NCBI RefSeq assembly: GCF_028737215.1
Contig: NZ_JAQZAM010000006.1
Coordinates: forward strand, 285,625-349,624
Reading direction: 5' to 3'
DNA: 64,000 nucleotides
Source: Actinomycetospora chibensis
GTDB lineage: Bacteria > Actinomycetota > Actinomycetes > Mycobacteriales > Pseudonocardiaceae
Position numbers and translations under genes: made by a program. Position 1 is the stretch's first letter, and every line of letters starts with the position of its first letter. The notes beneath the pieces were generated by a model that saw nothing but the letters and a program-made list of their open reading frames with translations, was not told the DNA's origin and searched no databases. Positions 7,693 through 16,523 of this stretch are shown here, in pieces.

Positions 7693-10600
7693 GCCTTCAC
7701 CTCCAACGCCGACCCGTCCCACCGGTAGTGCACGAGCGCGATGGCCCGCAGCTCCGGGTCGCGCAGCACCTCGGTGATCGCCAGCGCCGGGACGTTCGGG
7801 TGCGTGCCCCACAGCCGCTCGGAGGTGACGACGAAGTCGACGTCGAGGTCGACGAGCAGGCCGAAGAGCTTGGCGTGGTTGTCCTCGGACACCTTCGCGA
7901 ACGCGTCGTCGAGCAGCACCAGCCGCGGCGCGCCCACGCCGTGCGGGTCGTGCGCGGCGGCGCTGGCCGCGGCCGCGGCGGCCATCGGCAGCACGGTGAC
8001 CAGCTTCTTCTCGCCCTCGGAGAGCGTCGTCCGGCGCGTCAGCAGCTCGTCGCTGCGCCCGGGCCGACGCAGGTAGAGCCGCATCTCGTGCCAGGTGCGG
8101 TAGTCGAGGACCTCGCCGATGACGCTGCGGTACGACGCCTCGGGATCGTGGGTGCGCGCCTGCTCGACGAGGGTCTTCACGGCCTCGCGCACCTGGTCGT
8201 CCTCGTCGGGGCTGCGCAGGTCGGGGTGCTTGCCCAGGAGCTCCAGCGCCGTCGCGGTCTCCGGGTCGAGGTCGCCGCGCGGGCGCCAGTCGAGCCGCAC
8301 GCCGATGCCCTGGCTGGACGTGACGCCCGTGAGGATGCGGTTCATCCGGTCGACCAGCTCGCGCGCGGAGAACAGCGCGTCGGCGACCTCGCGGGCGATC
8401 CGGCCGTGCAGCAGGTTGCGCAGGGCCTGGTCCTGCTGCGCCGACAGCAGGCTCACGGCCCGTCGGCGCTGCACCGCGACCCGGTGGACCATCTGCGCGA
8501 GCACCGCCCGCGACGGCCCGCTGACGTGCACCGCGAGCGGCATGCCGTCCGCGGACCGGGTGCTCTCGATGTCCCAGCCGCTGGCCAGCTCGTCGCGGGC
8601 CGTGCGCAGCGCCTTCTCCAGCGCGTCCTCGCTGACGGCCCGGCGCGGCGCGGGCAACCGCGATCGCAGGGCCGCGACGAGCTCCTCGGCGCCCTCGACG
8701 GTGTCGGCGACGGACGGAAGGGGTTCCGGGGCAGCGTCCTCGTCGGCGTCCTCGACCGGCTCGGACGACCGCTCCGCCGCCGCCAGCAGGCCCGGCACCG
8801 CGGCCGCGTCGACCAGGCGCCCCCGCGCCCCACGGGCCGCGCCCTGGCGCTCGTCGAGGGCGCGGCGCGACTCCTCGAGCGTCATCTCGGCCTTCGACAC
8901 GGCCACCGCCGCCGCTGTCTGCTGCTCGCGGGCGCCCTCGAGCTGCCCGGCGACCTCGCGCAGGCGGTCGTCGAGCTCGCCGACGCGCGCGGCGACCTTG
9001 GCCGGCTCCTCGCCGAGGGACTCCTCGATCGTCGACAGCTCGGTGCGCACGGAGGCCGCGTGGCTGGCGGCGGCGCGGTGCTCGCCGACGGCGGTGGCGT
9101 GGTCGGCCGCGTCCCGCTCCCAGGCGCTGATGGCCTCGCGCCACGAGCGCGCGGTCCGGGTGACGCGGTCGCGGGCGGAGTCCACGCCGGCGAGCGCGCG
9201 CTCGGCGTCGACGATCGCCTCGAGCAGGCCGTCGAGCCGCTCGGGGTCGGTGGGCACGCCCGCCTCGGCGGCCGCCCGGGACAGCGCCGCCCAGGCGTCG
9301 TCGGCGCGGCGGCGGGCGTCGGTCGCCGAGGCCGTCAGCTCGCGGTGGCGGGCTTCGGCACCCTCGGCGTAGCGGACGGCGCCGGTCGCGGCGGCCACGG
9401 CGTCGTCCACCCCGCGCGTGCCGGGCAGCTCCGCGACGAGGCGGCGCAGCGTCCCGGCGTGGGCGTCGAGGGCGTCGGAGGTCGCGCGAGCGGCGTCGCG
9501 ACGGGCCTCGGCGTCGGTGACGAGGGCCGCGAGCTCGGCGAGACGCCGCGCGCGGGCCTGCGCGCGGGCACCCGCCCCGACGTGCTCGGCGGCGGGCTTC
9601 GCGTGCCGTCCGCGCAGGGGGCCCAGGCCGAAGGTGCCGTCGGTCGCGACGTGGACCGGGCCGGCACCGACACCCACGCCCGCCAGCACCCCCGCGACCG
9701 CCTCGACCGGCACCTCGCCCGTGTCGACCGGCGCCAGCAGCGTGTCGAGCGCCGTGCCGCCGGCGGGGGCCGACGCGCGCACCACGAGGTCGCCGACGCG
9801 CAGCGTCCCCGTGCCCTCGGAGCCGTCGACGGCCGCAGCGAGCAGCCCGGACGCCTCCAGCGCCGCCTCGAGGCCGGCGCGCTCGGCGTCGTCGAGGTGG
9901 TCGCGGAAGTCGACCAGCGAGGCCAGACGCGTCCCGTCGGCGACGTCGTCGTCGGTGCGCCAGGACGCCCGCGGCAGCGCCAGCTCGCCGGCGCCCTCGA
10001 CCCGCGCGTGCTCGGCGCGCCACTGCGCGAGCTCGGCCTCGACGTCGGTGACACGGGTGGTGGCGACGGTCCGCGCCTGCGTGAGCGTCGCCGTGAGGTC
10101 GTCGGCGGCGTGCCGCGCCCGGGCCCGCCGGGCCTCGGCGGCGCGGCGCAGGTCGGTGTCTCCGGAGTCCTCGGCCTCGTCGTCCCCCACCGCGGGCGCG
10201 GCGAGCCAGCCCGCGGCGCCGTCCGGCTCGGCCGGAGGCACGGCGGCGACGTGCTCGTCGAGGCGCCGGGTCCAGCCGGCGACGGCGTCCGCGTGCTCGT
10301 CGGCGGCGGCCCGCGCGGCCCGACGGGCGGCCGCGGCCTGCTCCGCGGCGGCCTCGTGCGCGGCGAGCGCGTCCGCGGCGGCGACGTCCGCGGCGTCGGC
10401 CGTCTCCGTGGCGCGCCGGGCGCCGCTCGCGCGCTCGGCGACGTGTCGCACCGTCGTGCGGTGGCTGCGTAGGGCGTCGCCGACAGCGGTCAGGGGGCCC
10501 GCGAGGTCGGCGGTGAGGTCGTCCTCGGGGTCCTGCGGCACGTCGACGGTGGTCTCGCCCGCCTCGTCGGGCCGCGGCTCGGTGGCCGGCGTCGGCGGGT

Positions 10601-11825
10601 CCGGGAGCGTCGCGGCGATCGACGGGGCGGACGCGGCACGCGCCGCGGCGGCGACCGCGCGCAGCCCGTCGGCCACCCCGGCCAGGTCGGAGTCGAGCTG
10701 CCCGCGGGCGGCGGCCACGGCCGAGGCGGCGGCGGTGACACGGTCGCGGGCGCGGGTGCGGTGGCCGTCGAGGGTCGCGGTGTGGGCGTCGGCGCGGGCG
10801 ACCTCGTCGCGGCGGCGCACGAGGTCGGCATGCGCGGTGTACTCGGGCAGCGCCGCCAGGCCGGCGCGCTCGGCGGTGGCCGTGGCGTGGTCGTCGGTGA
10901 GGTCGGCCACCACCGTCGCGGCGCTCGCCTGTGCGGCCGTCGCCTTCTCGACGCCGCCCCGGTCGCGCTCGAGGCGGCGGGCGGCGGTGCGGGCGGCGTC
11001 GACGGTGCCCGCGGTGTCGTCGACCACGGCCGCGAGGACGCGCCGGGCGTAGTCGGTGTAGGTCTCGACGGCGCCGTCGAGCGCCTCGGCGGTGCGCGCG
11101 AGGTCGGTGACGTTGCGGCGGTGGTCCTCGAGGTCCTCGAGCGGTTGCGCAGCGTCGTGCACCGCGTCCTCGGGGACGGGCGGCAGCGCCTCGCGCAGCG
11201 TGCGCGGCAGGTCGGTGTCGATCCGGTCGCCGACGCGCGGGTTGCGCACCTGGTGCAGCAGGCGGAAGTACGAGCCCGGGTCGACGCCGCCGAAGAACCG
11301 GCGCGCGATCTCGGCGCGGTACTCGGCGGTGGACGTGAACACCTGCCCGCGCGTGCCCAGCTCGGAGCGCAGCACGTCGATGGAGAACGGGATGTCGGCC
11401 TCGGTGAGCCGGAGGTCGATCCGGACCCTGCGGTCGGTGGAGAACCACCAGGTGGCGACCCGGTCGGTGCTCCGGTTGGCCCGGATGCCGCAACCGACCG
11501 TCCGGTACTCGGTGTCCCCTCCCTCTCTGGCGCATCTCTCGAACTCGATCCAGAGGTAGCCGGTGCGCTGCGTGTCGTCGTGGTCGGACAGCATCCAGCT
11601 GCGCAGCACGCCGCGCTGCTCGCCCGCCGCGTCGATCTTGCGGACGTCGGCCTCGAGCAGGAACGGCAGCAGCATGTTCATCGCCGTCGACTTGCCCGAC
11701 CCGTTGACGCCGCGCAGCAGCAGGCGTCCGCCGGCGAACTCCAGCACCTCGTCCTGGTACTGGTAGACGTTCAGGATGCCGGCGCGGGAGGGCCTCCAGC
11801 GCTGCTCGGGATCGTCAGCGGGCAC
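7689..11825 (-). CDS. jetC: Type II Wadjet SMC-like ATPase JetC (TIGR02680), 1378 aa
   Basis: The Walker A motif GVNGSGKST is at residues 39-47. A very long alanine/glutamate/arginine-rich coiled-coil region (about 230-1050) is interrupted by a hinge-like insert. The ABC signature LSEGEKK is near residue 1265 and Walker B LVLLDDAF near 1303. This is the loop-extruding motor of the Wadjet anti-plasmid system, with the length expected of TIGR02680 proteins. The start is GTG at 11825, 24 bp after the stop of a phosphotransferase gene on the same strand. The usual published type II order is A-B-C-D; here jetC comes first. Confidence 0.93.
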   Translation of the reverse strand: MPADDPEQRWRPSRAGILNVYQYQDEVLEFAGGRLLLRGVNGSGKSTAMNMLLPFLLEADVRKIDAAGEQRGVLRSWMLSDHDDTQRTGYLWIEFERCAREGGDTEYRTVGCGIRANRSTDRVATWWFSTDRRVRIDLRLTEADIPFSIDVLRSELGTRGQVFTSTAEYRAEIARRFFGGVDPGSYFRLLHQVRNPRVGDRIDTDLPRTLREALPPVPEDAVHDAAQPLEDLEDHRRNVTDLARTAEALDGAVETYTDYARRVLAAVVDDTAGTVDAARTAARRLERDRGGVEKATAAQASAATVVADLTDDHATATAERAGLAALPEYTAHADLVRRRDEVARADAHTATLDGHRTRARDRVTAAASAVAAARGQLDSDLAGVADGLRAVAAAARAASAPSIAATLPDPPTPATEPRPDEAGETTVDVPQDPEDDLTADLAGPLTAVGDALRSHRTTVRHVAERASGARRATETADAADVAAADALAAHEAAAEQAAAARRAARAAADEHADAVAGWTRRLDEHVAAVPPAEPDGAAGWLAAPAVGDDEAEDSGDTDLRRAAEARRARARHAADDLTATLTQARTVATTRVTDVEAELAQWRAEHARVEGAGELALPRASWRTDDDVADGTRLASLVDFRDHLDDAERAGLEAALEASGLLAAAVDGSEGTGTLRVGDLVVRASAPAGGTALDTLLAPVDTGEVPVEAVAGVLAGVGVGAGPVHVATDGTFGLGPLRGRHAKPAAEHVGAGARAQARARRLAELAALVTDAEARRDAARATSDALDAHAGTLRRLVAELPGTRGVDDAVAAATGAVRYAEGAEARHRELTASATDARRRADDAWAALSRAAAEAGVPTDPERLDGLLEAIVDAERALAGVDSARDRVTRTARSWREAISAWERDAADHATAVGEHRAAASHAASVRTELSTIEESLGEEPAKVAARVGELDDRLREVAGQLEGAREQQTAAAVAVSKAEMTLEESRRALDERQGAARGARGRLVDAAAVPGLLAAAERSSEPVEDADEDAAPEPLPSVADTVEGAEELVAALRSRLPAPRRAVSEDALEKALRTARDELASGWDIESTRSADGMPLAVHVSGPSRAVLAQMVHRVAVQRRRAVSLLSAQQDQALRNLLHGRIAREVADALFSARELVDRMNRILTGVTSSQGIGVRLDWRPRGDLDPETATALELLGKHPDLRSPDEDDQVREAVKTLVEQARTHDPEASYRSVIGEVLDYRTWHEMRLYLRRPGRSDELLTRRTTLSEGEKKLVTVLPMAAAAAASAAAHDPHGVGAPRLVLLDDAFAKVSEDNHAKLFGLLVDLDVDFVVTSERLWGTHPNVPALAITEVLRDPELRAIALVHYRWDGSALEVKA

Positions 11826-11849
11826 CCGGACGAGGGTACGGAGCGGGTC

Positions 11850-12746
11850 CTACGTGCCCGCGAGCCAGTCGGGGTCGCCGACGAGGGCGAGCACCTCGCG
11901 GGGGGTGTCGACGAACCGCGGATCGCCCGCCGCGCCGCGCCGCCAGGTCAGGGCGCGGGCGACCACGGCGGCCTGGCAGGCGGTCTCGGCGAGCCTCCGG
12001 AGCTCCTCGTGGGGCGCGAGGTCGGCGAAGATCTCGAGGTAGGCGTCACGGGGCCGGGTGATCGCGGGGTCGTCCGCGCCGACCCGCAGCGTCCGCCGCA
12101 GCGAGCCCAGCGCGACGAGCAGGCTGGCGAACGGGTGGGCGAGCACGGCGTCGCCCCAGTCGGCGAAGCGCCCGTCGACCAGCACGTTGCCGACGTGCAG
12201 ATCCTGGTGGTCGACGGTCGGGGCGACCGTCCCGTCGAGGTCGTGCGCCCATCCGTTGACGAGCGCGCGGCGGTCGTCGCCGGAGCCGCCGATGGTCGCG
12301 ACCGCCTCGTCGAACCGTTCGACCAGCGCGTGCGGGGTGGCGTCGGGGACGGCCGTGGCCCGGAGGTCGCCGAGGTGTGCGGCCAGGGCGCGCTGCAGGC
12401 GGGCGTAGCGCGGGAGGGCCGCCGTCATCGCGACGGAGGGGTCCGCGCCGGTGTCGCGGACGCTGGGGCCGTGGTCGGGCAGGAGGAGCCGACGGTCGTC
12501 GACCGCGAGCGGGGTCGCGACGGCGTCCGGCGCGAGGCGGGCGAGCAGGGCGTGCAGCGGGACCTCGTGCGCCATGCCGGGCGCGGGCTCCTTGAGCCAG
12601 AGCGGGCCCTCGGCGGTCGGGATGCGCAGCACCGTCGACCAGGCGCGGTGGCGCTGCTCGACCTCGCCGGTCGGGCGCAGGCCGGTGGTCTCCGCGACCC
12701 ACGCGAGCACCTCGTCGCGCCAGGCGTCGGTCCCGCGATCGGTCAT
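11850..12746 (-). CDS. Aminoglycoside-phosphotransferase-fold kinase, 298 aa
   Basis: The APH fold is shown by the catalytic loop VDHQDLHVGNVLVDG (H-x-D-x5-N) and the metal-binding FADWGDA (D-x-x-D like). The N-lobe is shorter than in antibiotic kinases. The substrate is unknown; many actinobacterial relatives are annotated only as phosphotransferases. Its stop is 24 bp from the jetC start on the same strand, so it may be the first gene of the Wadjet transcript. Whether that is functional or coincidental is unclear. The ATG at 12746 is well placed. Confidence 0.8.
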   Translation of the reverse strand: MTDRGTDAWRDEVLAWVAETTGLRPTGEVEQRHRAWSTVLRIPTAEGPLWLKEPAPGMAHEVPLHALLARLAPDAVATPLAVDDRRLLLPDHGPSVRDTGADPSVAMTAALPRYARLQRALAAHLGDLRATAVPDATPHALVERFDEAVATIGGSGDDRRALVNGWAHDLDGTVAPTVDHQDLHVGNVLVDGRFADWGDAVLAHPFASLLVALGSLRRTLRVGADDPAITRPRDAYLEIFADLAPHEELRRLAETACQAAVVARALTWRRGAAGDPRFVDTPREVLALVGDPDWLAGT

Positions 12747-12853
12747 CCCCGTCAGTGTCGTGGGTCGGCGGCCATGCCGTCGCGCCTGACGTCCTGAGAG
12801 GCGGCCGGGACGGGGGCGACGTCCGCGGCGACCGGGAGTGGGATCCTGGGCCC

Positions 12854-13585
12854 GTGCTCGTCGTCCTGCCGCCGTCGGAGACCAAGGCGCCCGGTGGGCG
12901 CGGGCGCCCGCTCGACCTCGACGCGCTCTCGTTCCCCTCGCTGAACCCGACGCGGAAGGTGCTGGTCGACGAGGTGGTCGCCCTGGCCTCCGACCTCCCG
13001 GCCTCGCGGGCGGCGCTGGACATCTCCGAGCGCCAGGACGACGAGATCGTCCGCAACGCCGCCCTGTGGACCGCGCCGACGGCGCCGGCGCTGCGCCGCT
13101 ACACCGGAGTGCTCTACGACGCGCTGGACCCGGCGTCGCTGACCCCGGCCGCCCGGCGTCGACTGCTCGTCTGCTCGGCGCTGTTCGGGCTGGTGGGGGG
13201 CACCGATCCGATCCCCGCCTACCGGCTCTCGGGCGGGAGCGCGCTGCCGGGTCGTGACGGGTTGCGGACGCTGTGGCGCCCGGAGCTCATGCCCCTGCTC
13301 GCCGACGCCGGCGACCTGGTCGTCGACCTGCGCTCAGGTCCCTACGCCGCGCTCGGCCCGGCCCGCGGCGCGGTGACCCTCGACGTGCACAGCGAGGCGG
13401 CGGACGGCTCGCGCACGGTGGTCAGCCACGCGAACAAGTCGCACAAGGGCCGCGCGGCCCGGGTCCTCGCCTCGTCCCGGCGCCGCCCGAAGGACGCCGG
13501 CGGGGTCCTGGCGCTGCTGCGCGACGCCGGCCTGCGCGTCGAACAGGCCGGCGACCACGCCCTGGTGCTCGTCGTCCCTCGCTGA
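12854..13585 (+). CDS. yaaA: YaaA-family peroxide stress protein (DUF328), 243 aa
   Basis: The N-terminus VLVVLPPSETKAPGGRG carries the hallmark P-P-S-E-T-K motif. Later family segments are YTGVLYDALD, ALFGLVGGTDPIPAYRLS and the HANKSHKGR motif near the C-terminus. E. coli YaaA limits free iron and DNA damage during peroxide stress and has a DNA-binding fold. The GTG at 12854 starts directly at the conserved N-terminus. It is divergent from the phosphotransferase gene, with a 107-bp gap. Confidence 0.9.
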   Translation: MLVVLPPSETKAPGGRGRPLDLDALSFPSLNPTRKVLVDEVVALASDLPASRAALDISERQDDEIVRNAALWTAPTAPALRRYTGVLYDALDPASLTPAARRRLLVCSALFGLVGGTDPIPAYRLSGGSALPGRDGLRTLWRPELMPLLADAGDLVVDLRSGPYAALGPARGAVTLDVHSEAADGSRTVVSHANKSHKGRAARVLASSRRRPKDAGGVLALLRDAGLRVEQAGDHALVLVVPR

Positions 13586-13624
13586 TGTCAGCCTGGGGGC
13601 GCTGGCATCCCCACCTCTCGCAAC

Positions 13625-14437
13625 TCAGCGCAGGTCGGCCAGCACCGCGTCCGAGAACGGCGGCCAGGCGGACTTGGCCCAGTCGCCGAAGTCGCGGTCG
13701 GTCAGGGCCACGGTGCCGGCGCCCGCGTCCGGGTCCACCCACAGGAACGTGCCGGACTGGCCGAAGTGGCCGAAGGTGCGCGGGGAGTTCGACGTCCCCG
13801 TCCAGTGCGGGGACTTGCCGTCGCGCAGCTCGAACCCCAGGCCCCAGTCGTTGGGTTTCTGATGCCCGAAGCCCGGGATCGTGCCGTTGAGTCCCGGGAA
13901 CTGGACCGACGTCGCCTCCGCCAGCGTCGACGGGTGGAGCAGGGTCGGCGCCTGGAGCTCGGCGGCGAGGCGGAGCATGTCGTCGAGCGTCGAGGTCGCG
14001 CCGTGGCCGGGCGAGCCGTCGAGGGTCGTCGACGACATCCCGAGCGGCTCGAGCACCGCCTCGCGCAGGTAGTCGGCGAAGCCGATGCCCGTCGCCTCCT
14101 CGATCGTCGAGGCGAGGACCTCGAAGCCCGCCGAGGAGTACAGCCGCCGCGCGCCGACCTCGGCGACCGATCGGTGCTCGCCGAACGCCAACCCCGAGGT
14201 GTGGGCGAGCAGGTGGCGCACCGTGGAGCCCTCGGGCCCGGCGGGCTCGTCGAGGGCGATCGCCTCCTCCTCGACCGCCACCAGCGCCCCGTAGGCCACC
14301 AGCGGCTTGGTCACGGACGCGAGCGGGAAGCGCCGGGCGCCGTCACCGCGGGTGCCGCGCACCGTGCCGTCGGCGGTGACCACCCCGGCGGCGGCGTGCT
14401 CGACGGGCCAGTCGTCGATCAGGGCGAGGCTCTGCAC
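13625..14437 (-). CDS. Serine hydrolase, class C beta-lactamase / esterase family, 270 aa
   Basis: The nucleophile motif S-x-x-K is in PLASVTKPLVAYG (about residues 41-44). The Y-x-S variant of the second motif is in RRLYSSAGFEVLA and the third motif H-x-G in FGHFGQSGTFLW. There is no signal peptide, so it is probably cytoplasmic, and the length is short for the family. Such proteins are usually esterases or D-amino peptidases rather than true beta-lactamases. It lies 10 bp downstream of a second serine hydrolase gene on the same strand, so the two are likely co-transcribed. Confidence 0.85.
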   Translation of the reverse strand: MQSLALIDDWPVEHAAAGVVTADGTVRGTRGDGARRFPLASVTKPLVAYGALVAVEEEAIALDEPAGPEGSTVRHLLAHTSGLAFGEHRSVAEVGARRLYSSAGFEVLASTIEEATGIGFADYLREAVLEPLGMSSTTLDGSPGHGATSTLDDMLRLAAELQAPTLLHPSTLAEATSVQFPGLNGTIPGFGHQKPNDWGLGFELRDGKSPHWTGTSNSPRTFGHFGQSGTFLWVDPDAGAGTVALTDRDFGDWAKSAWPPFSDAVLADLR

Positions 14438-14447
14438 CCGCGCGAGC

Positions 14448-15398
14448 CTAGGGTCCGCCGGCGAGCGCGTCCCGGACCGCGGCCGCGGCGTCGTCGAGCA
14501 GCGACTTGCCGGCGTCGTAGCCGCGCGGCTGGTTGGACATCAGCACGACGACGTAGCGCCCGCCGACGTCGGGCAGACCCGTCGAGTGCAGGTCGATGCT
14601 CGACTGCAGGCAGCACAGCCAGCCCTGCTTGGCCGCCGCGGCGCCGCGGCGATCCGGGTCCAGCAGGCCGAACGCCTGGTCGAACCCGTCTGCGGCGGTG
14701 TCCTGCGCCCCCTCCAGGCCCGAGAGCACGAGGTCGCGGTCGGCGGGGCTCAGGCGCGTGAGGAGGAAGCCGTACACCGTGGCGACGTCGCGCGCCGACG
14801 TCTCCACCTCGCCCCACTGCCCCACGCGCTCGGGCGGCCGGGTCTGCGTGAGGCCCAGCTGCGCGGCGAGCCGCGTGACGCCCTCCTCGCCCCCGAAGCG
14901 CGACCACAGGCCGTTCATCGCCTCGTCGTCGCTGAGGCTCAGGGCGCGCCGGATGCGCTCGTCGTCGGCGCCGGTGGTCGTCACCTGGCCCGCCTCACGC
15001 CGCGACAGGATGTCCGCGATCGTGAACAGCTTGGCCACCGACGCCGCGCGCAGCTGGGTGTCGCCCTGCTCGTTCGTGGCCGTCTGGCCCGTGCTGCGGT
15101 CGAGCACGGCCACGCCGAGCGTGACGTCGTCGCGTTCCTGCCCGGCGGACGCGGTGGCCTCAACGGCCTCCTGGGCTCGCGACGGCGTGGGGGGCGGGGT
15201 CGTGGTGGGCGCCACGGTGGGCGGAGGCGTCGTCACCACCGGGGCGGGCTCCGGGGCCGCCGCGGGCCGCGGTCCGGCGAACGAGCAGCCGGCCACGAGG
15301 GCCGTCGCCACGAGCACAGACGAGGCGAGACGACGTCTGCGGCGTGATCGGCCGTCGGGCACACGATGATCCTCCGCCCGATCGGGTGAGATCCGCAC
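14448..15398 (-). CDS. Lipoprotein serine hydrolase, class A beta-lactamase-like, 316 aa
   Basis: An arginine-rich N-terminus and hydrophobic stretch end in a lipobox (ALVAGC), followed by a proline/threonine-rich linker (about residues 45-75). The catalytic S-x-x-K is in AASVAKLFTIAD, and a K-Q-G (K-T/S-G equivalent) is in AAAKQGWLC. It looks like a cell-surface class A beta-lactamase-related or D,D-peptidase-like enzyme. The S-D-N motif and omega-loop glutamate are not obvious, so resistance cannot be inferred. The GTG at 15398 is one option; a GTG about 12 codons downstream is possible. Confidence 0.78.
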   Translation of the reverse strand: MRISPDRAEDHRVPDGRSRRRRRLASSVLVATALVAGCSFAGPRPAAAPEPAPVVTTPPPTVAPTTTPPPTPSRAQEAVEATASAGQERDDVTLGVAVLDRSTGQTATNEQGDTQLRAASVAKLFTIADILSRREAGQVTTTGADDERIRRALSLSDDEAMNGLWSRFGGEEGVTRLAAQLGLTQTRPPERVGQWGEVETSARDVATVYGFLLTRLSPADRDLVLSGLEGAQDTAADGFDQAFGLLDPDRRGAAAAKQGWLCCLQSSIDLHSTGLPDVGGRYVVVLMSNQPRGYDAGKSLLDDAAAAVRDALAGGP

Positions 15399-15436
15399 GT
15401 CGACACACGGGCGGAGCCACCGACGTCACATGACCG

Positions 15437-16303
15437 TCACGCCGCCAGGACCACGTCGTCGGCACGCAGGGCGGCGACGACGTGCTCGGTCATGGACCGC
15501 TGGACCGCCCACTGGCGTCCGGGCCTGGTCATCGCGGTGAGCCGCAGCGTCATGCCCGACGACGACAGCGACTCCACCCCGAGCACCTGCGGCCTCTGGA
15601 GCACGTCCGGGCCGTGGCCGTGCTCGTCGATCCCGGCGGCGGCCGCCTCCTCGGCGGTCGCCGCGGCGCGGGTGATGTCGGTGTCGAGGGCGAGCGGCAC
15701 GTCGACGACGGCGACCGCGTGGTCCTGGGAGCCGTTGCCGACGCGCTCGATCGTGCCGTTGCGCACGTACCAGACCATGCCGGTGACGTCGCGCACCGTC
15801 GTCGTGCGCAGGCCGACACGCTCGATGGTGCCGATCGCGTCGCCGAGGTCGACGTGGTCGCCGACGCCGTACTGGTCCTCGAGCAGCATGAAGATCCCGG
15901 ACAGGAAGTCCTTGACCAGGTTCTGGGCACCGAAACCGATGGCCAGCCCGAGCACGCCCGCCGAGGCCAGCACCGGCGCGAGGTTCACGCCGAACTGGCC
16001 CAGCACCATCATGAACGCGGTACCGAAGATCAGGATCGTCGCGGCGTTCCGGATCACGGATCCGACGGTGCGGGCGCGCTGGGCACGGCGGGCGGACCCG
16101 AAGGCCTCGATGCGGTCGGCGTCGCTGACGCCGCGACGCCGGCGCACCAGGCTGAGCATCCCGGGTACGCCGGCACCGGCGGCCACGTGCCCGATGACGC
16201 GGTTGACCACGAAGCGCAGGACCACGGCGACGAGCACGATGATCGCGACGGTGACGCCGACCTGGACGAGACCGTCGACGGTGAGGGCAGGGGCGAACGG
16301 CAC
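15437..16303 (-). CDS. MscS-family mechanosensitive channel, 288 aa
   Basis: Two or three N-terminal membrane helices lead into the pore helix ASAGVLGLAIGFGAQNLVKDFLSG, a textbook MscS TM3, followed by the beta domain (YGVGDHVDLGDAIGTIERVGLRTT). The C-terminal part has the usual VDVPLALDTD segment. The GTG at 16303 is preceded by GAGG at good spacing; the ORF stays open upstream but that stretch has no resemblance to the family. Role: release of osmolytes on hypo-osmotic shock. Confidence 0.88.
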   Translation of the reverse strand: MPFAPALTVDGLVQVGVTVAIIVLVAVVLRFVVNRVIGHVAAGAGVPGMLSLVRRRRGVSDADRIEAFGSARRAQRARTVGSVIRNAATILIFGTAFMMVLGQFGVNLAPVLASAGVLGLAIGFGAQNLVKDFLSGIFMLLEDQYGVGDHVDLGDAIGTIERVGLRTTTVRDVTGMVWYVRNGTIERVGNGSQDHAVAVVDVPLALDTDITRAAATAEEAAAAGIDEHGHGPDVLQRPQVLGVESLSSSGMTLRLTAMTRPGRQWAVQRSMTEHVVAALRADDVVLAA

Positions 16304-16523
16304 GGCGACCACCTCGGGGAGCGGGGAGCTGAGCAGCGGGGAACGCTGGTCTGGAGATGCCGGCACCGCACCGTGCCGGACGATCCGGCACGTCGCAAAC
16401 CACCTGGGCACACGCGCGTGTCGGCCCGATCGGGGCGTGCGGCACCCTTCGTCACGCGTGGGCCCGCACGAAACGGGCGCCTCCAACGGGTGTCGGAGTC
16501 GGGAGCGGGGTAGAGAACCGGAC

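Noticed and set aside
6229..11535. A very long minus-strand open frame covering jetA and shadowing most of jetC
   Set aside because: Only the part from 7692 to 6229 is jetA. The rest is an arginine-rich shadow frame produced by high GC content over the real jetC frame.
13625..15398. Two beta-lactamase-fold genes as antibiotic resistance determinants
   Set aside because: The motifs are those of the wider serine-hydrolase family; key class-specific residues for beta-lactam hydrolysis are not evident.
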